Of a stretch of DNA of 64,000 nucleotides, positions 35,379-46,182 are shown in pieces. This DNA comes from Tritrichomonas musculus. Its lineage: Eukaryota; Parabasalia; Tritrichomonadida; Tritrichomonadidae. The stretch lies in the NCBI GenBank assembly GCA_039105265.1, contig JAPFFF010000040.1:620001-684000 (forward strand). Reading direction: 5' to 3'. Position 1 is the stretch's first letter, and each line of letters starts with the position of its first letter. The notes under the pieces are model-generated. The model saw only the letters and a program-made list of their open reading frames with translations. It searched no databases and had not been told where the DNA came from. Made by a program: the position numbers and the translations under genes.

Positions 35379-35537
35379 TTAACATTTTTGGGCTTTTGGG
35401 GCAGTTTTTTTAAAAATATTTTTATTAAAATCTTCATCATCATCAAAATTGGTTATTAAATTTTCATTATATTCATCATATTTAGTTTCAATTTCATCAC
35501 ATTCTTCAACAAGTTCATCATTATGATTTTTTGATGA
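35379..35537 (-). pseudogene. Possible 3' relic of an acidic protein
   Basis: The minus strand has a 52-codon open stretch without an ATG, reading acidic residues (NDELVEECDEIETKYDEY, then NFDDDEDFNKNIFKKT) and ending KAQKC at 35379. The biased but protein-like composition suggests the tail of a lost gene. Chance cannot be excluded. It fills the gap between the LRR gene and the Asn-rich frame. Confidence 0.25.
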
Positions 35538-35681
35538 TTATCATATGATATATTTTTTTTAAACAATTAAAAAATTCGAGTAATTATAATTGTTCTTGAA
35601 TTACAAATTGTAATGCAATACAAAATACATTTATTTAAATAATTTTTTATTGAATAAACATATCATACAATTTTATAAATA

Positions 35682-35993
35682 TTAAAACTTCATATGACGA
35701 TGATTAATGTAATTTAGGTCAAAAATAACTTTCATGAAAAAATTATTTTTCTTTTTTTTGTTTTTATGTTGATTATTATTATCCCTTGAATTTGACGTGT
35801 TCGTTGAATTTTGAGGATTTTTATTTGATGCTGACATTACTTGGCTATTATTTACTGTGCCGTTGTTTCCATTTGAATTTATACGCGTTCTATTTTGATT
35901 ATCATTTGAATTTATGCATGTTCTAGTATGATTACCATTTGTATCAAGTAGCTCTGATGAAGATATTGGGACATAATGTTTTCCTTTGGACAT
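35682..35993 (-). CDS. Doubtful Asn/Ser-rich 103-aa protein
   Basis: It starts MSKGKHYVPISSSELLDTNG, continues as low-complexity Asn/Ser/Thr with an imperfect duplication (NHTRTCINSNDNQNRTRINS), then KNKKKKNNFF. The N-terminal YVPISSSELL looks protein-like. The rest could be simple-sequence DNA. No homologue recognised. A real but disordered protein or a gene remnant are both possible. Confidence 0.35.
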   Translation of the reverse strand: MSKGKHYVPISSSELLDTNGNHTRTCINSNDNQNRTRINSNGNNGTVNNSQVMSASNKNPQNSTNTSNSRDNNNQHKNKKKKNNFFMKVIFDLNYINHRHMKF

Positions 35994-37148
35994 TTTATTT
36001 CTCTTTTTTTAAAAAAAAAAATTTTAAATCATGTCCAATTTATAAAATCATTATCCTTTAATTTTTGAATTGATTATTTATATTTTGAATTATCAAAAAT
36101 TTTATTCTTTTCAATTTTCTAAGATATATCAAATTTGATAACATAGTATTTGAAATATCATTTGTAATTTACTCATTTATTTCCATTATTTAATATAATT
36201 TATTAATTATTAATTAATGATTACTAATACTTTCATAGATATTTAAAAAATATAGAAAGTCTGACTTAAATTCAACATATCTTTGACTAGATAAAAAAAT
36301 ATTTCATTATTGTTTATTAATAAACTTTTAAAATATATCATTAAACTTCCATTTTATTACAGAATATAATATTGATGAAACCTTTATCATCTATTTTTTT
36401 TAAATGTCATTATATTTTGTTCAAAACATTACATAACTACACAATAAGTTTATCTGATCAATATTATAGTCTATCCCTTAATATATTTACACCTATTCAT
36501 CTTTTTTTTTTTTTTTTTCTCATAGAGATGTTCGTTTTTTTCTTTCAATTAAAAAAGAAATTTCGACAGAGTTCAAAAAAGTTCACTATTCGAAGCAATT
36601 TTATTTTAAGGAAGCTCATTAATGATGAAGAACAAATAGATTTCACTTCACATCATTTAGAAAGTTTCCACTTCATTTTGGTGATTTTTCTGTTCCCCTT
36701 ATTAATAAATTCAGTGGATCACAAAATAAACACTTTATAAAAACACTTATCATTCATTTTCTTATCATTCGAAGTAAAAATAAATGGATATTTTCTAATC
36801 GTTAATGTATTTTTTTTATTACCAAAATGTATATGATATTTTTAAAATGTTATTTGCATTTTTTATACTCATTAAGAGTTTTTGATGCAAAACTAACATC
36901 AAAAACGTCAAATATATCATCAAATATGATAAATATTATAATTCAATCATGATATTTTGAAATATTATTAAAAAGAAATGATTTCCAAAGAATGCTTCTT
37001 TTATTAAACCAAATCAATCATTTACCAAACATAAATCAATCTCACTTTCCACTTCATTATATTGGAAACTCAATTTCATTCAAAAATCATAAAAACCGTT
37101 TATAAAAATACGAATTTTCAATAAAATTCATAATCGAGCTTTGTCCCA
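35994..37148. other. AT-rich intergenic stretch, no gene seen
   Basis: It contains long A/T runs, including a 20-base T run near 36500. The only frames are low-complexity Phe/Ile-rich ones that I do not accept as genes. The last 150 bases before 37149 must hold the promoter of the large kinase/LRR gene; TTTATAAAAATACG and TTCATAATC lie there. Confidence 0.6.
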
Positions 37149-40100
37149 ATGACGAATTCATATCGTTTTTTAGATTTGACTGAATTTAAAAAGAATGAAA
37201 AAATTGGAGAAGGAGGTTTTGGCGAAGATTACAAATTATTAGAAAAAAAGACAAGAAAATTATATACAGCTAAAATTTCTTATACAACGATTAACATTGC
37301 TTTATCAGAAAATTCACCAAAAATATTGCAAAAGCTTAACCTATTCTCTAAAATCGATCATTTATCAATTAACAAATTTATTGGATTCAGCCCAATCAAT
37401 TTTAATAACGAGTCTAAGCCGGTTATTATTACTCCTTTTTTCCCAAATGGCTCATTAAACAACATTATCGAAAATGAAAGAATATCAAAATTTATTGAAG
37501 GCTGGGATGAAACAAAAAAATTAATAATAATATTAGGAATTGCATTAGGAATGTCATACCTTCATTCCCATGAAATTATTCATGGGAATCTAAAATCATC
37601 AAATATATTGATAGATGATTATTTATTTCCAAGAATTTCTGACTTTTGGCTAAATAATTTACAACAAATTCAAGATGAAAATCAATTTCAAGAGCCTTCA
37701 CATGAAATTCGAAAATATTCCATGAATGATGATATTTTTGCTTTTGGAACAATTGTTTTTGAATTAATGACAAGCAAAGTTCCTTTTGAAGGACTTGATA
37801 GTTTTCATTATTTTCTAGAAATAATTAATATTCGGCATCCATCTTCAAAAATTAATTCCGTTGAAGTTTATCACGATCTTATCAAGAGATGCTGCTCATC
37901 AAATCAAGATGAAAAACCGACATTTGATGAAATAGTTAATGAATTGAAAAAAAATCCAAAATATATCGCTGATTCAATTGACAAAGAATATTTTAGAAAA
38001 TACATTGAATTAATCGATGAATATCAAGAACTAAATGAAGAAGAAAAAAAGCAAATCAATGTTGATGAAATCATTCAAAAAAGAGGATACAAAATATTCC
38101 AAAAAGTTGATTTAAAATCAAAATCAGAATTTCAAAAAAAGTCGTCAATTTCAAGTTTATTGAATTGGTTTTTCAAACCTGAAAAAATTTTTCCAACTAA
38201 CGAATTTTACAATTTAAGTGATAAATGCAAGTACCTTGTTGAAAAAGCTGAAAATGATGCTGAAAAACAGTTTTATATTGGCAAATCATTGATTGAAGGA
38301 ACAAACAACTTTCCTCAAAAAATTGATATTGGTGTTAGATATCTTGAAAAGTCAATAAATGGAGGATGCATTGATTCAACTCTTTATTTAAGCAAAATGC
38401 TGGTTTATGGAGATTTAATTCCAAAAGATTTGCAAGCTGCAAAAAAATATTTATCAAAATATTTAAATCAGAAAGATGCCCGCATTTTTGTTTTATATGG
38501 CAAAATTGCAAAAAAAGAGTTTAAATATTCAGAAGCAAAACAGTATTTCGAAAAAGGAGCAAAGCTTGGGAATTCAGAGTCAATGTACAAATACAGTGAA
38601 ATTCTTTTTCTAGGATTTGACGAAAAGAAAAACAATGATGAAGCGATGTATTATTTAGAATTATCAAAGAAGCAAGGCTATTCAAGAAGTGCTTTATATT
38701 TAGACATTTACAATAAAATGAAAAACAACGAATTATTCAGTGATCTTCCAGTTATTGTCAAACATTTCTTAATAAAACAAGTGATCAAATATAATTTAGA
38801 TAAAACTGTTAGCACAAGTAATTACGATGATATAAATATTGTTAAAAAGGAAATAAATATGAAATACAATTATACAGAACTTCTTTTTAAAAACAAATCA
38901 TTTGATTCAAACAATTTCCTTAATTTTTTGGAATCATTTGAAAAAGTTTCAATACAAATTGCTTACCCAACAGAACTATACCAATCGATTTTTGATCAAA
39001 TTGCTAAAATAAAGAAGGAGGTTATTAATAAAATTTTTATTTGTATTTATATTTCAGAAATCGATTCATTAAACCACGAGTTTGGTCCTGATAATTTGAT
39101 CAATTCTTTTCATATTTCATCATCCATTCAAAAAATAAAAAGAAGCACTTTTTCTGAATGCACATCTTTAAAGGAAATTCAAATTTCTTCCTCTGTTCGT
39201 GAAATTGGGGAAGGTGCTTTTAATGGGTGCTCATCTTTGATAGAATTTATGATTCCAGCTTCTGTCAATAAAATTAAAAATTTTACATTCAAAGGATGCT
39301 CTAAGTTGAATCGAATTTTAATTCCTCCAACAGTTAATCAAATTGGTTATTGTTCATTTAGTGGATGCTCATCATTAACAAAAATATCAATTCCTTCTTC
39401 TGTAAAAAAAATTGAAGGTTCAGCATTTTATAAATGCATATCACTACAACAAATTGTTTTGCCACTTTCAATAACATCAATTGGATTGTCTGCTTTTGAA
39501 GGATGTTCTTCTTTAGCTGAAATTGAAATTCCATCATCATTATCATCCATTGGATCATTTTCTTTTAGAGGTTGCTCATCATTGAAAGAAATAACTATTC
39601 CTTTTTCTGTTACAGAAATTGGATCTTTTGCTTTTGAAGGATGCAAATCATTAACTAATGTGAATATTATTAAATGCTCAATATTTCCAAAAACAGAATC
39701 ATCACCTTCGGAAAATAAAATTGGCGTTTCTGCTTTTAATGGGTGTTCTTCTTTAATACATATAACAATTCCTTATTCTGTAAAATTGATTTGCAAGTTT
39801 GCTTTTAAGGAATGCGTATCACTTGAAAAAATAAATATTCCTTCTTCTGTTAGTTTTATTGATTCATTTGCTTTTGAAGGATGCTCTAAACTTTCCCAAA
39901 TAACAATCGATCCATATATAACAAGATTTAAGCCAAATGCTTTTCAAGATTGCACATCAATCAAATCTTTGAACTTTGCTTCTGCTATGAAAACCATCGA
40001 AAATAATAATCTGAATCAACTTTTCATGAATATTGGCAAAATAACTGAAATTGATATTCCTCCTTCTGTTAGTTCAATTGGATCGAATGCTTTTAAAGAA

Positions 40101-42245
40101 TGCTCATCGCTAGAAAAAATATCAATCCCATCTTCCGTAACTGTAATTAAAGATTTTGCTTTTGACCAATGCTCAAATCTTAAACAAATCACTATTGATC
40201 CATATCATACTCAAGTTCAATCAACTTCATTCAACAACTGCATTTCTTTGGTTCATTTAATTATATCAACAAAAAACACATCAATAGTTAGTGATAAATT
40301 ACAAAATATTCTGAATATAATTAATCACATAACTCAAGTGACAATTCTTCTGCCTGTAGCTTCAATCGAAGAAGATGCTTTTAAAAATTGTAAAACATTG
40401 ACTGAAATTTCAATTCCTTACACTGTCAAACAAATCAAAAGTTATGCATTTGATGGATGCTCTCAACTTAAACAAATAACAATTGATCCATATTACACTC
40501 AAATTGAAAAAAATTCATTTTCTAGTTGCATTTCACTCAGGCATTTGATTATTTCAACGACTAACAAATCAATCACAAACAACAATTTTCACAAAATTTT
40601 CCGATCTCTTTATCCAATCACTAAAATTTCTATTTTGCAAAATGTTAATATTATAGGCGATAATTCCTTCTGTAACTTTAGATCATTAACTGAAATTATC
40701 ATTCCTCCATCAGTTAGTTTGATTGAATCACATGCATTTAATGGATGCATTTCTTTACAAAAAATTTCTGTTCCTTCTTCAGTGGCACAAATAAAAGAAA
40801 TGGCATTTAACAATTGCATACAACTAAGACAAATTACATATGATCCTTATCATACACAAATTCAATCAAATACATTCAACAACTGCAAATCACTCAGCCA
40901 TTTAATTATTTCAACAATTGAAAAATCAATTGCTGATATTAATTTTCATCAAATTCTAGAAATGTTTGGCCATATCAACAAATTAACAATTCTTTCACCA
41001 GTTACGTCAATTCAAAAAGATTCTTTCAAAAACTGCACTTCTATCAAAGAATTATTAATATTATCTTCAATCATTAAAATTAATGAATGCGCTTTTGATG
41101 GATGCTTACAGCTTAAGCAAATAACGTTAGATCCATATCACACACAGATTGAGAATAATTCATTCAGTAATTGCTTTTCCCTCAAGCATTTAATAATTTC
41201 ATCATCAAATGAAACAATTACTGATCTTAATTTTCAAAATATAATTAAAGAAATTGGAAATATCACTAAAATAACTGTACCAAATTCAACCACTTCAATT
41301 GGAATCCGTACATTCGCAAATTGTTCATCATTGAGAAAAATAATACTGCCAGATTCAATTCAGCTAATTGATAATCAAGCATTTTATGGATGTTCATCAT
41401 TGAAAAGTTTTACAATTCCAGAAAATGTCAAAAAGATTGGACCACATGCATTTGAACGATGCAATTCATTAATTGAAATATCTATACCATCGAGTGTCAC
41501 ATCAATTGGAGCTGTTGCATTTTGTAATTGCACATCATTGAGAAAAATCGAAATCCCTAATTCTGTAACTTCAATAGGAAAATACACATTTTATGGATGT
41601 TCAATGCTTCAAGAAATAAACATTCCAACTTCTGTGACATTTATTGGTAGCAATGCATTTGAAAAGTGCTCATCTTTGGAAGAAATCATTATTCCTTCTT
41701 CAGTTACATCAATTGGTGACATGGCATTCAAAAAATGCACATCATTACAGAAAATAACAATTCCTTCTTCCATTTTTGAAATTGGAAAATTCACTTTTTG
41801 TGATTGCACATGTTTAGAACGAATATATTTTGAAAGTCCTTGCAATATGACATATATTGGCGAGGGAGCTTTTTGTCGATGTTCTGAATTGACTGAAATA
41901 TCTATACCATATTCAATTAAATCAATTGAAGAAAGAACATTTGAAAAATGCGTATCACTTGAAAAGATTGTGATTCCTTCATCAGTTATTTCAATTGGAT
42001 TCGAAGCATTCATAGGATGCCTGGCATTGGATCAAATTTCATTTCCGCCTTTCTTGGAGAACATTGCAAACAGAGCATTTTATGAATGCATTTCATTGAA
42101 AAAAATAATAATTCCGAAATATGTGACATCAATCGGAAATGGCGCATTTAGCAAATGCTCATCTTTGAAACAAATGTCTCTTCCATCTTTTGTTGACTCT
42201 AAAATGATAGGAATTGGATTTAATATTAGAGTAAATAGATTTTAA
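37149..42245 (+). CDS. Pseudokinase-Sel1-BspA LRR fusion protein (1698 aa)
   Basis: Residues 12-275 form a TKL-like kinase fold: glycine loop GEGGFGED, beta-3 lysine in LYTAKISY, and YLHSHEIIHGNLKSSNILID. The catalytic Asp of HRD is Asn (HGN), and DFG reads DFW (ISDFWLNN), so it is probably a pseudokinase. Residues about 360-520 are Sel1/TPR-like repeats (AKKYLSKYLNQKDARIFVLY). From about 645 to 1690 it is BspA-type LRRs (unit style SIPSSVTSIGDMAFKKCTSL), including five copies of a higher-order unit beginning near 917. No signal peptide or membrane span was seen. A scaffold or sensor combining kinase-fold binding with LRR recognition is inferred. The reading frame is intact. Confidence 0.88.
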   Translation: MTNSYRFLDLTEFKKNEKIGEGGFGEDYKLLEKKTRKLYTAKISYTTINIALSENSPKILQKLNLFSKIDHLSINKFIGFSPINFNNESKPVIITPFFPNGSLNNIIENERISKFIEGWDETKKLIIILGIALGMSYLHSHEIIHGNLKSSNILIDDYLFPRISDFWLNNLQQIQDENQFQEPSHEIRKYSMNDDIFAFGTIVFELMTSKVPFEGLDSFHYFLEIINIRHPSSKINSVEVYHDLIKRCCSSNQDEKPTFDEIVNELKKNPKYIADSIDKEYFRKYIELIDEYQELNEEEKKQINVDEIIQKRGYKIFQKVDLKSKSEFQKKSSISSLLNWFFKPEKIFPTNEFYNLSDKCKYLVEKAENDAEKQFYIGKSLIEGTNNFPQKIDIGVRYLEKSINGGCIDSTLYLSKMLVYGDLIPKDLQAAKKYLSKYLNQKDARIFVLYGKIAKKEFKYSEAKQYFEKGAKLGNSESMYKYSEILFLGFDEKKNNDEAMYYLELSKKQGYSRSALYLDIYNKMKNNELFSDLPVIVKHFLIKQVIKYNLDKTVSTSNYDDINIVKKEINMKYNYTELLFKNKSFDSNNFLNFLESFEKVSIQIAYPTELYQSIFDQIAKIKKEVINKIFICIYISEIDSLNHEFGPDNLINSFHISSSIQKIKRSTFSECTSLKEIQISSSVREIGEGAFNGCSSLIEFMIPASVNKIKNFTFKGCSKLNRILIPPTVNQIGYCSFSGCSSLTKISIPSSVKKIEGSAFYKCISLQQIVLPLSITSIGLSAFEGCSSLAEIEIPSSLSSIGSFSFRGCSSLKEITIPFSVTEIGSFAFEGCKSLTNVNIIKCSIFPKTESSPSENKIGVSAFNGCSSLIHITIPYSVKLICKFAFKECVSLEKINIPSSVSFIDSFAFEGCSKLSQITIDPYITRFKPNAFQDCTSIKSLNFASAMKTIENNNLNQLFMNIGKITEIDIPPSVSSIGSNAFKECSSLEKISIPSSVTVIKDFAFDQCSNLKQITIDPYHTQVQSTSFNNCISLVHLIISTKNTSIVSDKLQNILNIINHITQVTILLPVASIEEDAFKNCKTLTEISIPYTVKQIKSYAFDGCSQLKQITIDPYYTQIEKNSFSSCISLRHLIISTTNKSITNNNFHKIFRSLYPITKISILQNVNIIGDNSFCNFRSLTEIIIPPSVSLIESHAFNGCISLQKISVPSSVAQIKEMAFNNCIQLRQITYDPYHTQIQSNTFNNCKSLSHLIISTIEKSIADINFHQILEMFGHINKLTILSPVTSIQKDSFKNCTSIKELLILSSIIKINECAFDGCLQLKQITLDPYHTQIENNSFSNCFSLKHLIISSSNETITDLNFQNIIKEIGNITKITVPNSTTSIGIRTFANCSSLRKIILPDSIQLIDNQAFYGCSSLKSFTIPENVKKIGPHAFERCNSLIEISIPSSVTSIGAVAFCNCTSLRKIEIPNSVTSIGKYTFYGCSMLQEINIPTSVTFIGSNAFEKCSSLEEIIIPSSVTSIGDMAFKKCTSLQKITIPSSIFEIGKFTFCDCTCLERIYFESPCNMTYIGEGAFCRCSELTEISIPYSIKSIEERTFEKCVSLEKIVIPSSVISIGFEAFIGCLALDQISFPPFLENIANRAFYECISLKKIIIPKYVTSIGNGAFSKCSSLKQMSLPSFVDSKMIGIGFNIRVNRF
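39895..41345 (+). repeat. Higher-order repeat in the LRR domain, five copies
   Basis: Each copy starts with an I-x-x-DPYHTQ-like phrase (first bases near 39901, 40189, 40480, 40837 and 41122). It continues with HLIIST and a short non-LRR helix (NFHQILEMFGHINKLTIL) before returning to standard LRRs. The period is 285-357 bp. This indicates segmental duplication of a composite unit of about 96-119 residues. Confidence 0.8.
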
Positions 42246-42650
42246 TTTGTGAAATCACTTTAATTGATTTATTGCTATTATATTGCATCAAATGCTTTAG
42301 CAATCATGAAGATTATATTCATCCTAAATTGAAAAAACTGAATTTTCGAATTTTTAATCATCATCACAAAATTTTTATTTATTGTTTATATCAAATGCTA
42401 TAAATGAATAAATAGCATTAATGGCAAGCATTATTATTATTTTTTCTGTTTTCTTTCAATGGCTAAATCATTTTCTTCATTCAATTATGTGAAATCGAAA
42501 AAATGAAAACTCTTTAAATATTGATCTATATGGTAGATAAATAAAACTTTAATTCATAAAAAAGAGTAATATATAGTATTAAATATAATAATTTTTTTTT
42601 TTTTTTTTAATTGAAAATTTCTTTTAGACATCTGAATAACAAAAACAATG

Positions 42651-43808
42651 TAGGCTTGTTATTCTGATATCAATTATCAGGTTTGGCACTTTTTTAACTC
42701 AGATAATCGATAATAAAATGTTATCGATTGGAACGTTTTATTGATGAATTCAATTATCAAGTATGAAATGTGATACAAAAAAAATATGCTTTTGATATCG
42801 AATCTTGATTAATCGCAATTAATACCTGAAAAAACCATTGAAAATAGTATTTTAATGACATAAAATAAATATATCATAACTTATAATGCGAAAGAATCTG
42901 CTTATATTAAAAATTATAACGGATATGTGAAGTAATCTGCTAAAAAAGTTTACAAAATTTATGTGTAAGCTATCCAAGACTTTTTCCAGTTATTTTATAT
43001 TTAGATAGATTTTTAATAGCTACATATAATTTACTATTTAAAAAATCAAATTCATCAAAGGTGAATTAGATAATCGCATTTTATTTTCCATAAAAAATAA
43101 TTTGGGTAAAAAATGGTCATTTTGAATTTTTTGATTTTATAAATGGCGGAACCTCATTTTAAATAATATTCCATATTCTTATAATATATTTTAAAGCAAA
43201 AATATTGAGTTTGATCGTTTAAAATTAATTTTCTAACCGCCGAAAATTGAATCATTCCGTTTATTAATTCAACTTTTTGAATTCATTTTTCAAACTAAAC
43301 TTTATCTTTGAAGTTATGTTCAAACAAAATATATCATTTTATTGAGCATTAAAAGAAGAAATCGACTATTACAAAATAAAAATTAGAAAAGATCATGTAT
43401 CGAAAAAACTTAAAAATAATTATTATATTAACTTTTTTGGACTAACGGCAAAGTAATTATAAATATTTATGTTTTATAATGTATAATGCATATGTATAAA
43501 ATCAAATAGTATTAGTAGTTTTGAAAGATATCTCTTACGAAGAGAGATCTATTAGTATGTGAAGTCAAAAAAAACTCGATGAATATTAAGTTTTTTGATT
43601 GGTTTCAATGACCAATTTAAAGATTATTAAATGGGTAAGAAAATTTATTTAAATCACCAAATAAAACCTAAAAACTTTTCAATATTGATAATCGATCTTT
43701 TTTTTTTTTTATTCATTATTGATATCAGAGATAAAATTTTTGACTTGATATTGATATCAGAAAAATGGATCAATTATCGATATCGAAAATCGAGACTTAA
43801 CAAGCCTA
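42651..43808. mobile_element. Non-autonomous DNA transposon-like unit A
   Basis: The left end TAGGCTTGTTA at 42651 is matched by its inverse TTAACAAGCCTA ending at 43808. AACAATG flanks both sides in direct orientation (42644-42650 and 43810-43816), as a target-site duplication would. The ends are followed inward by TATC-rich sequence (GATATCAATTATC and its inverse). No transposase frame is present, so it is MITE-like or a deleted element. Confidence 0.55.
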
Positions 43809-43817
43809 AAACAATGA

Positions 43818-44104
43818 TAGACTTGTTATTTGTGATTTTAAAATATCTAAAAATAAATAATAGAATGTATTGATGTTTATTTTAAGATTAAAATCAAAAA
43901 AATACATTCTTTTTTATGAAATATTTGAGAATAAATTACGATCATATATTTATCAAAAAGTTTAATTGAAAATTCTGATATCAAAAGCTGAGAAACAAAA
44001 TTCTCGATCTCTGAAATCAATCTCGAGAATCTGTGTATATTTATGTATCGATATCAAAAAGTCAATCAATAATCGATCTCGAGAATCGGAGAATAACAAG
44101 TCTA
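43818..44104. mobile_element. Non-autonomous DNA transposon-like unit B
   Basis: A 287-bp unit beginning TAGACTTGTTAT and ending with the inverse ATAACAAGTCTA. It sits 9 bases after unit A and shares its terminal sequence with one base changed. AACAAT borders both sides. It is rich in ATCGAT and GATATC like unit A, so it probably belongs to the same family. Confidence 0.55.
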
Positions 44105-44532
44105 AACAATTAAACGAAGAAAAAATAATAAATAAAGAAAAGTTATTTCCTATAATAAATAAAATAGATTATACATAATATAAGATACAACAATTAATTA
44201 AAAGTGTTGAATTATTCCAAATAGTTCATGAGAAAAATTTAATTTGTTAAAGAATTGAAACAGACTTTTGTCCAAAAACAAAGGTCGTACAACTGAATTT
44301 TTACTGTAAAACTCAATGACTGGTCGTAAAACTGCCTTTTTTCCACCATATCTGAAAAAGAATTCTAAAAATATTTCACTTAATAATAAATATTAATTTA
44401 TTATATTTTTTCTTTATTGTATATTTTAATAATTAATAATAATTCAATAATTTTATTCATTTTTACATATATTTTCACGAGATAAATGAAAAAAAAAATA
44501 TCGACTTTTTGATAAATAAATAATTGAATGTA

Positions 44533-44588
44533 AACTGCCGTTCAAAAGTCGGCCCACCTTTCAACTATAATTGGCCTTGGTGGCGGTT
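44533..44588. repeat. Short hairpin with Tc1/mariner-like end sequence
   Basis: AACTGCCGTTCAAAAGTCGG resembles the ends of Tc1-type transposons (CAGTGCCTTGCAAAAGT style). An imperfect inverse (GGCCTTGGTGGCGGT) follows at once, and TA dinucleotides flank both sides. It may be a terminal relic left after internal deletion. Confidence 0.35.
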
Positions 44589-44593
44589 ATTTT

Positions 44594-44613
44594 ATAACGT
44601 ATTAATACGTTAT
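44594..44613. repeat. Perfect 20-bp palindrome
   Basis: ATAACGTATTAATACGTTAT reads identically on both strands. It directly follows the Tc1-like hairpin. Confidence 0.9.
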
Positions 44614-45108
44614 TCAATTTTGGTCTGAGTTTTGAACTAATTCAAATTTATTATTTTCAATATTTTATATTAAAATTGAATTAAAATAAAATTTTACTAA
44701 CTAGTTCAAAAAGAGTGTAATTAACAGGCAAAATTTATGGATAATCTATTTGAAAATGACGTAAATCAATAAGGGGAGCATTTATTTGAAATAATTTTGC
44801 CGAGTTGAGTATGCTTTTGAAATATTTATACTGAATACTGGAAATGTCAAGCAAAAATCATAAAAATCAAAGAAGTATAATGGTGTATGGGCAAAAATCC
44901 AAGTGTAACTTCTAATTGCAAGATTGTTTATCAATAATTATAATTTTTGAACCTTTAATTTGGCACCAAAAGCAATAAAAGACACAGTCGAGTTAAGTTA
45001 TTGGCGAAATCTTATGAAAATGTCTGCATACTGAATTGATCCTTGATCAATTAATGAAAAATCAAAAATTATAAAGATTAATTTGAAAAGAAATAATAAA
45101 GCTTATTA

Positions 45109-46081
45109 TAGTAACTGTTTTGAGACTGGAGTGTATTCAAAAAGGCTGGAGTGAAGTTAAAAATTCATTCAAAAAGTGGTTTTAAAAAATCTCGGTAATT
45201 GAAAAAGTGATGATAAAAAAACGATCTTTTTGAAAAAGTTTAAATTGAAAGAAAAACTCTTGTTTTTACTCCAAGGTATTTTCAGAGCAATACGATTAAA
45301 ATGTATTCAATTTTACTAATAATTTTTATTCAATTTGAAAATTCAATGAATATTTGTTTTGGTCTAACATTTTTTATTACTTGACGAACTTGTATAGAAG
45401 CAGCAACACAAGATTACAAAATATCAATACAACAGGATAAGCTAACAATTACAAAACAACTTCTTGGAAAAGCACAATTTTTACAGAATTGATGAATATC
45501 TTACTTTCCAGTCTTTAGTTTTCAGACTCAGCGGAAATGCTTGATTCACTCTTAATTAAAAACCTCGATAAGATAAAGGAATGTGATGATTATTTTGTTA
45601 TTGAACAAGCAATTTAGTAGTAAAAATTGATGCATATCTTACATTCCAGTCTTTAGCTATTTTTATTGCAAAATAGTAATGGAAATTATTTTCTAAAAGA
45701 AGGTTAATAAAAAAATAAACACTAAATTTAGCTAAAAATTTTTTTTATTAAATTTTACAATTTGAAATCTGTTAAAAATAGTAGCTTTTCGTTTTAAAAA
45801 AAGAGCCTATCTCTAATATTACATGAATTATCATAAATAAGCTCATTTGCCATAAATTATACTATGTTGAGGACAAAACCTGATTTCTTTTTCATTTTAT
45901 ATGAAACTTTTTGATAAGTTAATCTTCTTATATTCTTTTCTCTATAAAACATATTAATTTTGATTATAAAATTCATTCATATTACTAAAAATACTGTTTA
46001 ATAATAAAAATTTTGATCATTCAATTTATTTTCAGTTCACTCCAGGGAAATTGAGAGACTCTGGACTCAAAACAGTTACTG
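45109..46081. mobile_element. TA-flanked MITE-like element with perfect terminal inverted repeats
   Basis: AGTAACTGTTTTGAG at 45110-45124 is exactly inverted at 46066-46080. A subterminal pair (GGCTGGAGTGAAGTT near 45144; CAGTTCACTCCAGGG near 46033) is also inverted, extending the repeat to about 50 bp. TA lies directly outside each end, as expected for Tc1/mariner insertions. No transposase frame. Inside, a 34-bp direct repeat (ATATCTTACTTTCCAGTCTT near 45495; near-copy at 45634) marks a secondary duplication. It ends 101 bases before the RCC1-like gene's ATG. Confidence 0.7.
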
Positions 46082-46168
46082 TATTTTTTTTGTCAAATAA
46101 ATTGAGAGAAAAAATAATGGGCTGATATTAGAATTTAAGTTTAAAATTTTATTATTTTTCTCTCAATT

Positions 46169-46176
46169 TATAAATT
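46169..46176 (+). promoter_or_regulatory. Start-proximal TATAAATT motif
   Basis: TATAAATT lies 6 bases before the ATG of the RCC1-like gene, within TCTCAATTTATAAATTGG, which also carries a TCA initiator-like core. Confidence 0.35.
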
Positions 46177-46182
46177 GGAAGT

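Larger units (their letters stand above)
42246..46182. other. Gene-free region filled with transposon-like repeats
   Basis: No coding frame longer than about 80 codons is convincing. The region holds two GATATC/ATCGAT-rich units with TAGRCTTGTTA ends, a short hairpin relic with Tc1-like end sequence, a 20-bp palindrome, and a TA-flanked unit with 15-bp perfect terminal repeats. The rest (42246-42650, 44105-44530, 44614-45108) is AT-rich with nothing recognised. Confidence 0.7.

Noticed and set aside
36372-36740. Plus-strand 122-codon frame
   Set aside because: Phe/Ile-rich translation of T-runs, including a run of six Phe. No domain, and its position in AT-rich intergenic DNA fits chance.
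43631-44178. Two plus-strand frames of 70-80 codons
   Set aside because: They lie inside the transposon-like units, are low complexity, and read the GATATC/ATCGAT repeats.
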